Source: CAYVQZ01 sp964453435
GTDB lineage: Bacteria; Abyssobacteria; SURF-5
Length of the DNA: 56,942 nucleotides
Direction: 5' to 3'
Assembly: GCA_964453435.1 (NCBI GenBank)
Contig: CAYVQZ010000033.1
Location: forward strand, 1 to 56,942
Under the pieces are notes generated by a model. That model was not told the origin of the DNA. It was given only the letters and a program-made list of their open reading frames with translations, and made no database searches. A program made the position numbers and the translations under genes. Positions 50,384 through 56,942 of the stretch are shown here, piece by piece. Within the stretch, counting starts at the first letter, position 1. The number at the start of each line of letters is the position of its first letter.

Positions 50384-51622
50384 TCACCTTTCAGAAATAA
50401 TCTCTTCGAACGTCCTGTCCACGAGAGCTGCGAATGCATCATCATTGATATGGCAATCGACCTCGATTACCTTCACTCTTTCCTCAATATGTTCCTTGAG
50501 CGCGTCGATAAAGCGCCGGTCGACCTCGGGGTCGTATAAGGGCGCGCCCTTTTTGCTCGCCTCCGAGAAACCTCGCAACGGAATGAGGATTGCGACCGGA
50601 CCCGAAGCCCTGTTTGCCCGGTCGGCGATGCTGCGCGCGATTTTTTCCATTTCCTCTTTGCTCGTCCTGAACAACACGATGTTCTCGCCATGCATTGTCC
50701 AGGCCCGCTCCCGGTATTCGGAGGGAACCGACTCGATGCCGCTCCCCGGAAAGATATGCATGTCCAGCCCGCCCGGCGCGATTATCTGCGGAAGCCCTCG
50801 TTCGCCGGCGCTGTCCAATCGCGTTCTGCGCACCTCGGGGCTACCGACCAGCAGCGAGACTATTTCGTCGGCATAAAGAGCCATCGGGACCGTTTCGAAC
50901 GACGTCAGGTCGATTATCGCATCGACCGCGCCTCCCTTGACGAGTTTGTCCAACTCTGCGGTCTTGGCGTGAAACACCAATGAATCGCATCCCCTTTTCT
51001 CGAGACGGGAAATGACATTCTGAACGGCCGGTGTCGTCACCCCCAGGGCGGTTATGCCAACAAGCTTTTTCCGGTCCGTTTCCGCGATGTCCTGCTCGAC
51101 CATCCCGCATATTGCGCCGGCGGCGTTTGACAAGGTCTTCCTGACAATTCTATTCAGGCCGACCAGGTCGACGGGCGACTGCATGACGGTTATATCCGCA
51201 TCGGCTATCGGCGCAGAATCGATAAAGGTGGTGAGAATAAGCTTGGGAACGCCTATCGGCAGCGCCTTCATTGCCGTCGCTCCAAGCGTCGCGCCGGTGC
51301 TGCCGCCGAGGCTCATGATACCGTCCAGTTGTTCTTTCGAATATAAATCGAGAGCGATTGCCTTAACGCCTTCGATCATAATCCTGGTCGCCTCATACCG
51401 GTCAGCGCCCTGCTCGGCTGCCTGAATAAGCTCTCCAAGGCTTTTGCCGCCCGCTTCGGAAACCTGTTCTCTGCTGAAATCGCCTTCAAACAATGGCTGT
51501 CCCATGACACCGGCATCCACCACTATTGCCTTTTTCCCGCGTTTCTCGATGATTTTCTCCAGGAATTTTACTTCGTCACCTCTGGTGTCGAGAGTCCCGA
51601 CCACCACGATTGTCTTATTCAA
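50384..51622 (-). CDS. Tm-1-like ATP-binding protein (UPF0261)
   Basis: The 412-residue protein belongs to UPF0261, the family of the tomato Tm-1 resistance protein. Seen features are TIVVVGTLDTRGDEVKFL at the start, MSLGGSTGATLGATAMKALPIGVPK near residue 104 and the PLRGFSEASKKGAPLYDP segment near residue 350. The plant protein binds ATP; the bacterial activity is unknown. It lies 7 bp before the PEP-hydrolase-like gene and 55 bp after the biotinyl-type gene, so they form one operon. Confidence 0.88.
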   Translation of the reverse strand: MNKTIVVVGTLDTRGDEVKFLEKIIEKRGKKAIVVDAGVMGQPLFEGDFSREQVSEAGGKSLGELIQAAEQGADRYEATRIMIEGVKAIALDLYSKEQLDGIMSLGGSTGATLGATAMKALPIGVPKLILTTFIDSAPIADADITVMQSPVDLVGLNRIVRKTLSNAAGAICGMVEQDIAETDRKKLVGITALGVTTPAVQNVISRLEKRGCDSLVFHAKTAELDKLVKGGAVDAIIDLTSFETVPMALYADEIVSLLVGSPEVRRTRLDSAGERGLPQIIAPGGLDMHIFPGSGIESVPSEYRERAWTMHGENIVLFRTSKEEMEKIARSIADRANRASGPVAILIPLRGFSEASKKGAPLYDPEVDRRFIDALKEHIEERVKVIEVDCHINDDAFAALVDRTFEEIISER

Positions 51623-51677
51623 ATCCGACCTCCTTCAATGATTGAGTGCGCGAGCGCATTGCTTGCATGCATTATTC

Positions 51678-51887
51678 TCATACCGTAAGCACCTGGTCGG
51701 CTTTCACCGGTTCTCCGGCCGTCACCTTGATATCGCACACCTTCCCATTGGTCGTGGAAGCCACCTGGTTTTCCATCTCCATTGCCTCGAGGACAGCCAC
51801 CGTTGGAAATTCGCGAACAGCATCACCCACATTCACACGGATTTCAATAATCATCCCCGGCATCGGCGCCACTATCTCCGTCTTCAC
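51678..51887 (-). CDS. stand-alone biotinyl/lipoyl-type domain without the acceptor Lys
   Basis: The 69-residue protein is a single biotinyl-like domain: VAPMPGMIIEIRVNVGDAV, then VLEAMEMENQV, then ADQVLTV. In carboxylase carriers the hairpin reads EAMKM and biotin is bound to that Lys. Here it is Glu37 (codon GAG), so biotin cannot attach in the usual way. The rest of the domain is well kept, including PMPG and the glycine turn. The start is GTG 51887. No carboxylase subunit is nearby; the UPF0261 gene follows after 55 bp. Confidence 0.75.
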   Translation of the reverse strand: MKTEIVAPMPGMIIEIRVNVGDAVREFPTVAVLEAMEMENQVASTTNGKVCDIKVTAGEPVKADQVLTV

Positions 51888-51973
51888 TTACTGTTCCCCC
51901 GCATACTCGGACATTCAGGCACGCTGTGCGATGTCAATCTGCGAATTTTGCTTTCAGCCGCAGGACCGTGGTG

Positions 51974-52489
51974 TCATCGTTCCGCTGTTCCATGCTGTAT
52001 GCGTTTCTGGATATAGCTTCCAATTTGAGGAAATGTCTTCACGGCAAAGATTCCCAGCGCCGGGCTGCTGCACGCGTAAATGATATATCTTATCCCTTTA
52101 TCATGCAAACATCGCACCGTCTGCCGGCGAATGTCACCGCCCCATAGAAATATCCTCTTTCCCGAGCTTCCTGGAAACAAGAGGTGCGGATGGAAGGACA
52201 CTCGGCGATGGACGGGAGTGACCGCCGGGAAATACGTACGCATATCGCGGAGAAAAGAGCCAACCAGCCACGAAGGAAAAGCGAACACGAAGCGGCGACT
52301 ACAACTATTCCCACACTCCACAGGCTGCCATAGCCCCGCAGAGATTTGATGAAACCATGATGTGACGGAAACAGGTAGGCGTCTGTCCGATACTAACAGT
52401 TCTTCAACCCGGGAACGTGTGTATTGAAAACGCTGAAAAGGACCCTGACAGCCGACGGATATCCGATAAGCGGTCTTATCTTGCCGCAT
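51974..52489 (-). CDS. uncertain reading frame, possibly a decayed gene
   Basis: A 171-codon frame has a credible last 100 residues (with GKRIFLWGGDIRRQT, then GIRYIIYACSSPALGIFAV and QIGSYIQKRI) but an unconvincing start and no ribosome site. The text resembles the C-terminal region of membrane glycosyltransferases, yet I cannot name a family. It may be the end of a gene whose front part has been lost. Low confidence. Confidence 0.25.
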   Translation of the reverse strand: MRQDKTAYRISVGCQGPFQRFQYTRSRVEELLVSDRRLPVSVTSWFHQISAGLWQPVECGNSCSRRFVFAFPSWLVGSFLRDMRTYFPAVTPVHRRVSFHPHLLFPGSSGKRIFLWGGDIRRQTVRCLHDKGIRYIIYACSSPALGIFAVKTFPQIGSYIQKRIQHGTAER

Positions 52490-52537
52490 TTTCAGAACTG
52501 CGGGGGGGAGAATTTACCGGAATACCCGGATAAGAAG

Positions 52538-52610
<73 letters not shown>

Positions 52611-52638
52611 ATTAGCGGAAAGGCCGTATGCAGACACT

Positions 52639-52667
52639 AAAATACACAATTTCAATATATTTGTCAA
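52639..52667 (-). promoter_or_regulatory. promoter of tRNA-Phe
   Basis: On the minus strand, TTGACA (52667-52662), a 17-bp AT-rich spacer and TATTTT (52644-52639) lie about 30 bp before the tRNA. The -35 is perfect and the -10 matches at four positions. Confidence 0.65.
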
Positions 52668-52713
52668 GGAGGTCGGACCGTCGCGAAACAGGACCTTTTT
52701 CACGAAAAGGGCT

Positions 52714-52743
52714 TTGACACGCTTGCAGAAATTCTGTTAAGCT
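52714..52743 (+). promoter_or_regulatory. candidate promoter of sucCD
   Basis: TTGACA (52714-52719) is followed by 17-18 bp and TTAAGC/TAAGCT (52737-52743). The -10 is weak. The sucC start lies about 80 bp downstream. Confidence 0.45.
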
Positions 52744-52824
52744 ATGGCAATCTGCCGGCCTATTGACCGGCTGTTTCCCATCCAAAAAATCCTGGACCAA
52801 CCAACCTCATGCAGGGGAGACCGT

Positions 52825-53994
52825 ATGAAGATTCACGAATATCAAGCGAAGGACCTGTTGAGAAAATTTGGGGTTCCCGTCCCGCGCGGCCGCGTGGCAG
52901 AAACCCCGGGACAGGTGCGTTCGATAGCGGCAGAACTCGGTGCGCCTGTCGTGGTCAAGGCCCAAATCCATGCGGGCGGTCGTGGCAAAGGAGGCGGAAT
53001 AAAAAGTGCAAACAGCCCGGACGAGGCACAGAATGCGGCCGCCTCGATTATCGGAATGATGTTGATGACCCACCAGACCGGCCCGGAGGGCCGCTTTGTC
53101 AAACGTGTTCTCGTTGAGGAGGCCGGCAGGATAGCGCGCGAACTGTATCTGGGTGTCGTAATCGACCGTGCCGGCGAGAGCCCCGTCATAATGGCAAGTG
53201 AGGCCGGGGGAATGGACATCGAAGAAGTAGCGGCAAAAACGCCGGAGAGGATTTTGCGAGTTGCCGTGGATATGGCCGTGGGGCTCCAGCCGTTTCAGAT
53301 TCGCAAGCTCTGCTACGGATTGAATCTTTCGAAAGAGCTGAGTGGCAAAATCGGCCGCATGATATCGAGTTTATATCGCGCGTTTGTCGAGTGCGACTGT
53401 TCGCTGGCCGAAATCAATCCGCTCGCAATCACCGAAGAGAACGACGTCTTCGCGCTGGACGCCAAAATAAATCTGGACGACAATGCCTTATATCGGCATG
53501 AAGACCTGAAGTCTTTGCGGGATACGGACGAGGAAGACCCTATTGAAGTGGAAGCGTCCAGACACAACCTGAGTTACATCCGTCTTGACGGGACCGTTGG
53601 GTGCATGGTCAACGGCGCGGGATTGGCGATGGCAACCATGGATATAATAAAACTTCACGGACAGATGCCGGCAAACTTCCTCGATGTCGGCGGCGCCGCC
53701 AGTTCCGAACGTGTTGCCAATGCGTTCCGGATTCTCACTTCCGACAGGAACGTTCGGGCCGTGCTGATTAACATATTCGGCGGAATCGTACGCTGCGACC
53801 GCGTAGCCAATGGCATAATCGAAGCACTCAAAGAAGTCGAAGTCACGGTTCCCATTGTCGTGCGGCTTGAAGGAACGAATTCAGAAGAAGCCAGAGCCAT
53901 TCTCGCGAAATCCGGCTTGAAATTCACGGTGGCAGAGACATTTGATGAGGCCGCTCATAGAGCTGTTGCGGCCCTTGGCGGAGGTGCGGCATGA
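52825..53994 (+). CDS. sucC: succinyl-CoA synthetase beta subunit
   Basis: The 389-residue subunit forms succinyl-CoA or, in the reverse direction, succinate plus ATP or GTP. The ATP-grasp part carries KAQIHAGGRGKGGGIK near residue 45 and the Mg-binding AEINPLAI near residue 197. The C-terminal ligase domain has FLDVGGAAS near residue 297 and NIFGGIVRCD near residue 322. GGGGAGA precedes ATG 52825; an upstream ATG at 52744 gives an unconserved extension. The gene overlaps sucD by 4 bp. No other TCA gene is present. Confidence 0.95.
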   Translation: MKIHEYQAKDLLRKFGVPVPRGRVAETPGQVRSIAAELGAPVVVKAQIHAGGRGKGGGIKSANSPDEAQNAAASIIGMMLMTHQTGPEGRFVKRVLVEEAGRIARELYLGVVIDRAGESPVIMASEAGGMDIEEVAAKTPERILRVAVDMAVGLQPFQIRKLCYGLNLSKELSGKIGRMISSLYRAFVECDCSLAEINPLAITEENDVFALDAKINLDDNALYRHEDLKSLRDTDEEDPIEVEASRHNLSYIRLDGTVGCMVNGAGLAMATMDIIKLHGQMPANFLDVGGAASSERVANAFRILTSDRNVRAVLINIFGGIVRCDRVANGIIEALKEVEVTVPIVVRLEGTNSEEARAILAKSGLKFTVAETFDEAAHRAVAALGGGAA

Positions 53995-54872
53995 GTATCC
54001 TCGTGGATGAAAATACCCGCCTGCTGGTGCAGGGGATTACCGGAAAAGAAGGGGCTTTTCACACGCAACAATGCGTCGAATACGGGACGAACATCGTGGC
54101 GGGAGTGACACCGGGAAAAGGCGGGAGCAAGATGGATGACGTTCCGGTTTTCAACACGGTGGAAGAAGCTGTTCGGGAAACAAGAGCAAACGCCTCTATG
54201 GTTTTCGTTCCACCGCCCTTCGCGGCTGACGCAATTATGGAAGCAGCCGATGCCGGAGTGGAGCTTGTTGTCTGTATCACTGAGGGAATTCCCACGATTG
54301 ATATGGTAGGAGTAAAACGCTATCTGCGGGGAAGGACAACCCGCTTAATCGGTCCCAATTGTCCCGGCGTTATCGCGCCCGGGAAATGCAAGGCGGGCAT
54401 CATGCCCGGATTCATTCACAAACCGGGACCGGTTGGGCTCATCTCTCGGAGCGGAACGCTCACCTATGAGGCGGTTGACCAACTGACCCGACGAGACATC
54501 GGCCAGTCAACGTGCATCGGAATTGGCGGAGACCCGATCATTGGAAGTTCATTTGTGGACCTTTTGCAGCTTTTCCAGGATGACGACGGCACCACGGCGG
54601 TCGTCATTATCGGCGAGATCGGAGGCGCAGCCGAAGAAGAAGCGGCGGCTTACGTGCAAGAAAACATGACCAAACCGGTCGTGGGTTTCATCGCCGGTCG
54701 TACGGCTCCGCCCGGCAAACGGATGGGTCATGCGGGCGCCATCATTGCCGGCGGCAAGGGTACGGCAGCCGAGAAAATAGACGCGATGGAAGCTGCGGGG
54801 ATAACGGTTTGTGAAAGTCCTGCGAGAATCGGTGAAACCGTTGCCATGGTCACACAGCAGCAGGCGAGATAA
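53991..54872 (+). CDS. sucD: succinyl-CoA synthetase alpha subunit
   Basis: The 293-residue subunit binds CoA (VQGITGKEGAFHT near residue 13, VVAGVTPGKGG-like loop near residue 38) and carries the phosphorylated active-site His in RMGHAGAII near residue 247. The ATG overlaps the sucC stop (ATGA), so the two subunits are translationally coupled. The gene ends close to a convergent minus-strand gene, with no hairpin terminator visible between them. Confidence 0.95.
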   Translation: MSILVDENTRLLVQGITGKEGAFHTQQCVEYGTNIVAGVTPGKGGSKMDDVPVFNTVEEAVRETRANASMVFVPPPFAADAIMEAADAGVELVVCITEGIPTIDMVGVKRYLRGRTTRLIGPNCPGVIAPGKCKAGIMPGFIHKPGPVGLISRSGTLTYEAVDQLTRRDIGQSTCIGIGGDPIIGSSFVDLLQLFQDDDGTTAVVIIGEIGGAAEEEAAAYVQENMTKPVVGFIAGRTAPPGKRMGHAGAIIAGGKGTAAEKIDAMEAAGITVCESPARIGETVAMVTQQQAR

Positions 54873-54904
54873 GGCCTCACACAAACAGGAAGAAAACGGG
54901 AGAG

Positions 54905-56575
54905 CTAACCACCGGTGTAATGGGCGCCGATTTGCTGCATCAAGGATGAAGCGGCTCGTTCGATAGCAGGCGCCAACCGGTCAAGGGAACTCAACCGTTC
55001 CGATGTAACGGCGATAACCCCATTCGAAACCATGTCAGCCACTCGAAGGTTAAGCACATATTGACCTTTGTAGTTCCCTATCTCACCCAGAGTCATCAGG
55101 TCAACCGAAAGTGCATGCGCCACCTTCGCAAGGTGTGTTGGAGTTCCGAGGTCGGAAGCAGGTATTTTAAGAAGGTCCGCCGCAGCAAGTATTTCCGGCC
55201 TCTTCACCGTTGCCAGGGAGCCGATGTCTTCGAAAGTGCGACGCAACAAGCTTCCCGCCGCAACATTCAAGCGGTCGAGATCGGCACAGCAGATCTTGCA
55301 GTCAAGGTCGTAGATAATGGCGGTTCGCGGCAGAACGGCCGACGACCTTTTGGCCTTCTCACTTCCCGTTCTTTCGCTCAAGGTCTTCATTAATCTCTTC
55401 TGTGCCATCCCGTCCCTCGAAAACTCCATTGCGGATTCAAACTCATCCAGCAGCGACCGAATAAACTTATCGCTCACCTGCGTTGTTTTTAAGGTGTCGG
55501 CATAGGCCGAAGCGGCCGGATAATTCCCGCCGGTCCAGTGGACGGTCATGAGATTACAGTTAATTTTCGGGTCCATTGGAGCAGCCAGCAAGGCCTCTTT
55601 GTAAAGTTGCAGGGAGAGGCCGGAATCCCCGCCTTGCTCCGCAACGCGTGCCGCCATGTTCAATACGATCCCCTTCTGCCAGTCAAACATGAAGCTGCCT
55701 TTAGCGGCCTTCCGAAAAGCATCGCTCGCGGCATCGCATTCGCCGTTCCGATTTCTGACCATGCCGGCGACCCAGTTGGCGAATCCGCTGTTCGGCGCCT
55801 CCCTGCACTTCGCCAAGGCATCCGCATCGGCGCCACGCAGAAACGAGAGCAACCCGAGGGATGCATGCATTTCTGTCGGAGGAGACGGCCGATTTGAAAG
55901 GGTATCGAGAAGCTGTTTCGCAGCCTCGTTCTCGCCCATCAGCATCCGAACAAGGCTCAAAGCCAGTATCTTTTCCTTCCGCTTCATCCAGCTCTCCGGC
56001 ATGGACTCGTAAATATTGAAGGCGGACTGATACGCCCGCATTGCCACCAATGTGTCAGCGCACGTTCGCACCGGAACAGCGGCATTCGTTATATTCGTCT
56101 GAATCGATGCGACAATTCCTCCCGCCGCTATAACCACCGCCGCCGGGAGCTTTCCCCTGAAACCATATTGGTTGAATGTCAGACCTTTCCCATCGACAAG
56201 AACACTTCCGAACAGCGCTTCATCCTTGACTCGTCTCACCAGAGATTTTTCGTTTTCGGGACTGACACCAATGACAGAAAACACCCCGACACTTCTTTGC
56301 GCCGCCTCGTCCAGTTTCCTCAATATGTCAACTGAGTCGGGGGAAGCATCGAAAAAGAACACGAGAACGAGCCGCTCTTTTTCCGGTTTCGCCAATTCCA
56401 CGGATTCTCCCATAAGGTTTATCAGCGAGAAACCGGGTGCGAGTGAACCTAACTCAAGTGCTGACACAAGGGGTACGAAAAAAAGAAGCAGCACGGAGCA
56501 CAGCGGAAGGGTCCTTCTATAGTCTGGCGAAAGTACGCGTAAAAGCGAGGATTTCTTTCGAATGAATTTCCGCAC
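54905..56575 (-). CDS. redoxin-like protein without catalytic Cys, with TPRs and CsgG-like end
   Basis: The 556-residue protein has a hydrophobic signal stretch (about 20-40) followed by a thioredoxin-like redoxin domain (about 42-170; GSLAPGFSLINLMGESVEL, then LVLVFFFDASPDSVDIL). The place of the CxxC motif holds SPDS, so it cannot act as a disulphide reductase. Residues about 175-400 are TPR-like helical repeats. Residues about 420-555 resemble a CsgG/TolB-N-like domain of the ABC-type (TAIIYDLDC start, ALSVDLMTLGEIGNYKGQYVLNLRVAD). The start is GTG 56575. It is probably exported and structural. The function is unknown. Confidence 0.7.
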   Translation of the reverse strand: MRKFIRKKSSLLRVLSPDYRRTLPLCSVLLLFFVPLVSALELGSLAPGFSLINLMGESVELAKPEKERLVLVFFFDASPDSVDILRKLDEAAQRSVGVFSVIGVSPENEKSLVRRVKDEALFGSVLVDGKGLTFNQYGFRGKLPAAVVIAAGGIVASIQTNITNAAVPVRTCADTLVAMRAYQSAFNIYESMPESWMKRKEKILALSLVRMLMGENEAAKQLLDTLSNRPSPPTEMHASLGLLSFLRGADADALAKCREAPNSGFANWVAGMVRNRNGECDAASDAFRKAAKGSFMFDWQKGIVLNMAARVAEQGGDSGLSLQLYKEALLAAPMDPKINCNLMTVHWTGGNYPAASAYADTLKTTQVSDKFIRSLLDEFESAMEFSRDGMAQKRLMKTLSERTGSEKAKRSSAVLPRTAIIYDLDCKICCADLDRLNVAAGSLLRRTFEDIGSLATVKRPEILAAADLLKIPASDLGTPTHLAKVAHALSVDLMTLGEIGNYKGQYVLNLRVADMVSNGVIAVTSERLSSLDRLAPAIERAASSLMQQIGAHYTGG

Positions 56576-56634
56576 CGGAAAAGATGAGATTCCCGTATGG
56601 TTGGCGCATTGTTACCGGTTGACTCTCGGGAATA

Positions 56635-56711
<77 letters not shown>

Positions 56712-56744
56712 GTGGGTCCAGACCTCGGAAATACCAAAAATTAC

Positions 56745-56778
56745 GGATTGCGTTTCTCCCCGTTTCAAAACGCAATCC
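56745..56778. other. 11-bp perfect hairpin between the tRNA-Asp gene and its promoter
   Basis: GGATTGCGTTT (56745-56755) and AAACGCAATCC (56768-56778) form a perfect stem around a 12-base loop. On the minus strand the stem is followed by GTAATTTTT, a weak T tract. It would lie in the 5' leader of the tRNA transcript. Confidence 0.55.
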
Positions 56779-56799
56779 TCCTTAAGAATCCACTACTAT

Positions 56800-56828
56800 T
56801 ATATACTCAAAAACCGCAAAAAAGTCAA
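56800..56828 (-). promoter_or_regulatory. promoter of tRNA-Asp
   Basis: On the minus strand TTGACT (56828-56823) is followed by 17 bp and TATATA (56805-56800), with an overlapping TATAAT two bases further. The tRNA starts about 90 bp downstream, beyond the hairpin at 56745-56778. Confidence 0.6.
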
Positions 56829-56909
56829 GAGCCTTTTTCCCCGAGCCTTGTTTTCCGAACGCCGTTTCCCCGTAATCCCGAACACTAAGAGCTTATCCGT
56901 AAATAATTA

Positions 56910-56939
56910 TTGACCCTTTCTGCGCGGCTGTGGTATGCT
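56910..56939 (+). promoter_or_regulatory. promoter reading out of the window
   Basis: TTGACC (56910-56915), an 18-bp spacer and TATGCT (56934-56939) form a plausible promoter for a gene beyond the window edge. Confidence 0.45.
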
Positions 56940-56942
56940 GGT

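Overview
The window is a 56.9 kb piece of a bacterial chromosome, probably from a metagenome-assembled genome, because a run of exactly 100 N (28647-28746) marks a scaffold join. The cell is most likely Gram-negative and at least partly anaerobic. Evidence includes a lipoprotein signal, a GspG-type pseudopilin with a long C-terminal part, two membrane-TPR (TMTC-like) proteins, a secreted nickel superoxide dismutase, a corrinoid-dependent methyltransferase trio, a small ferredoxin and a sulfatase. This mix is common in uncultivated PVC-like or Desulfobacterota-like lineages. No 16S rRNA or ribosomal protein is present, so I do not name a phylum.

Layout. 0-5 kb holds an HDOD signalling protein, a flavodoxin, a small membrane protein, a TPR lipoprotein and two small exported or membrane proteins. 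5.2-9.7 kb (minus) is a tight operon: UvrD/PcrA helicase, PheA, stand-alone ThiD2 and an ABC ATPase. 10-11 kb is an orphan pseudopilin whose promoter is followed at once by a terminator hairpin. 11.5-17 kb (minus) runs metallophosphoesterase, hisB, hisH, a histidine kinase lacking its phospho-acceptor histidine, and a membrane glycosyltransferase. 17.4-18.4 kb is a zinc-finger/TPR protein. 18.7-24.1 kb (plus) is miaB, a TPR-SPOR protein, mutS and a frameshifted RAM-domain pseudogene. 24.2-26.1 kb carries a ferredoxin with a clear promoter and terminator, a patatin phospholipase and a CYTH protein.

26.6-35.4 kb has two TMTC-like glycosyltransferase/TPR proteins flanking an unusual unit: 51-bp tandem repeats carrying promoter elements, a MerR-ParA fusion, an ExeA-type ATPase, a small protein and decayed transposon genes, followed by an alpha/beta hydrolase. 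35.4-39 kb holds nickel SOD, an acyl-CoA ligase and a DUF4126 membrane protein.

39.8-51.9 kb is a catabolic island. On the plus strand lies a pterin:corrinoid methyltransferase, corrinoid protein and MttB-like methyltransferase trio. On the minus strand lie a sulfatase, a gamma-glutamyltransferase, an old-yellow-enzyme reductase, a DUF362 protein, a PEP-hydrolase-like TIM barrel, a Tm-1-like UPF0261 protein and a biotinyl-type domain whose acceptor lysine is replaced by Glu. 52.5-56.9 kb carries tRNA-Phe, sucCD, a redoxin-like TPR protein without catalytic cysteines, and tRNA-Asp.

The most unusual items are the MerR-ParA/ExeA unit with its repeat-borne promoter, several enzymes that keep their fold but lack the key residue (histidine kinase, biotinyl domain, redoxin), and the signal-peptide-bearing nickel SOD. 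Small mobile or repetitive elements are scattered through the intergenic spaces.
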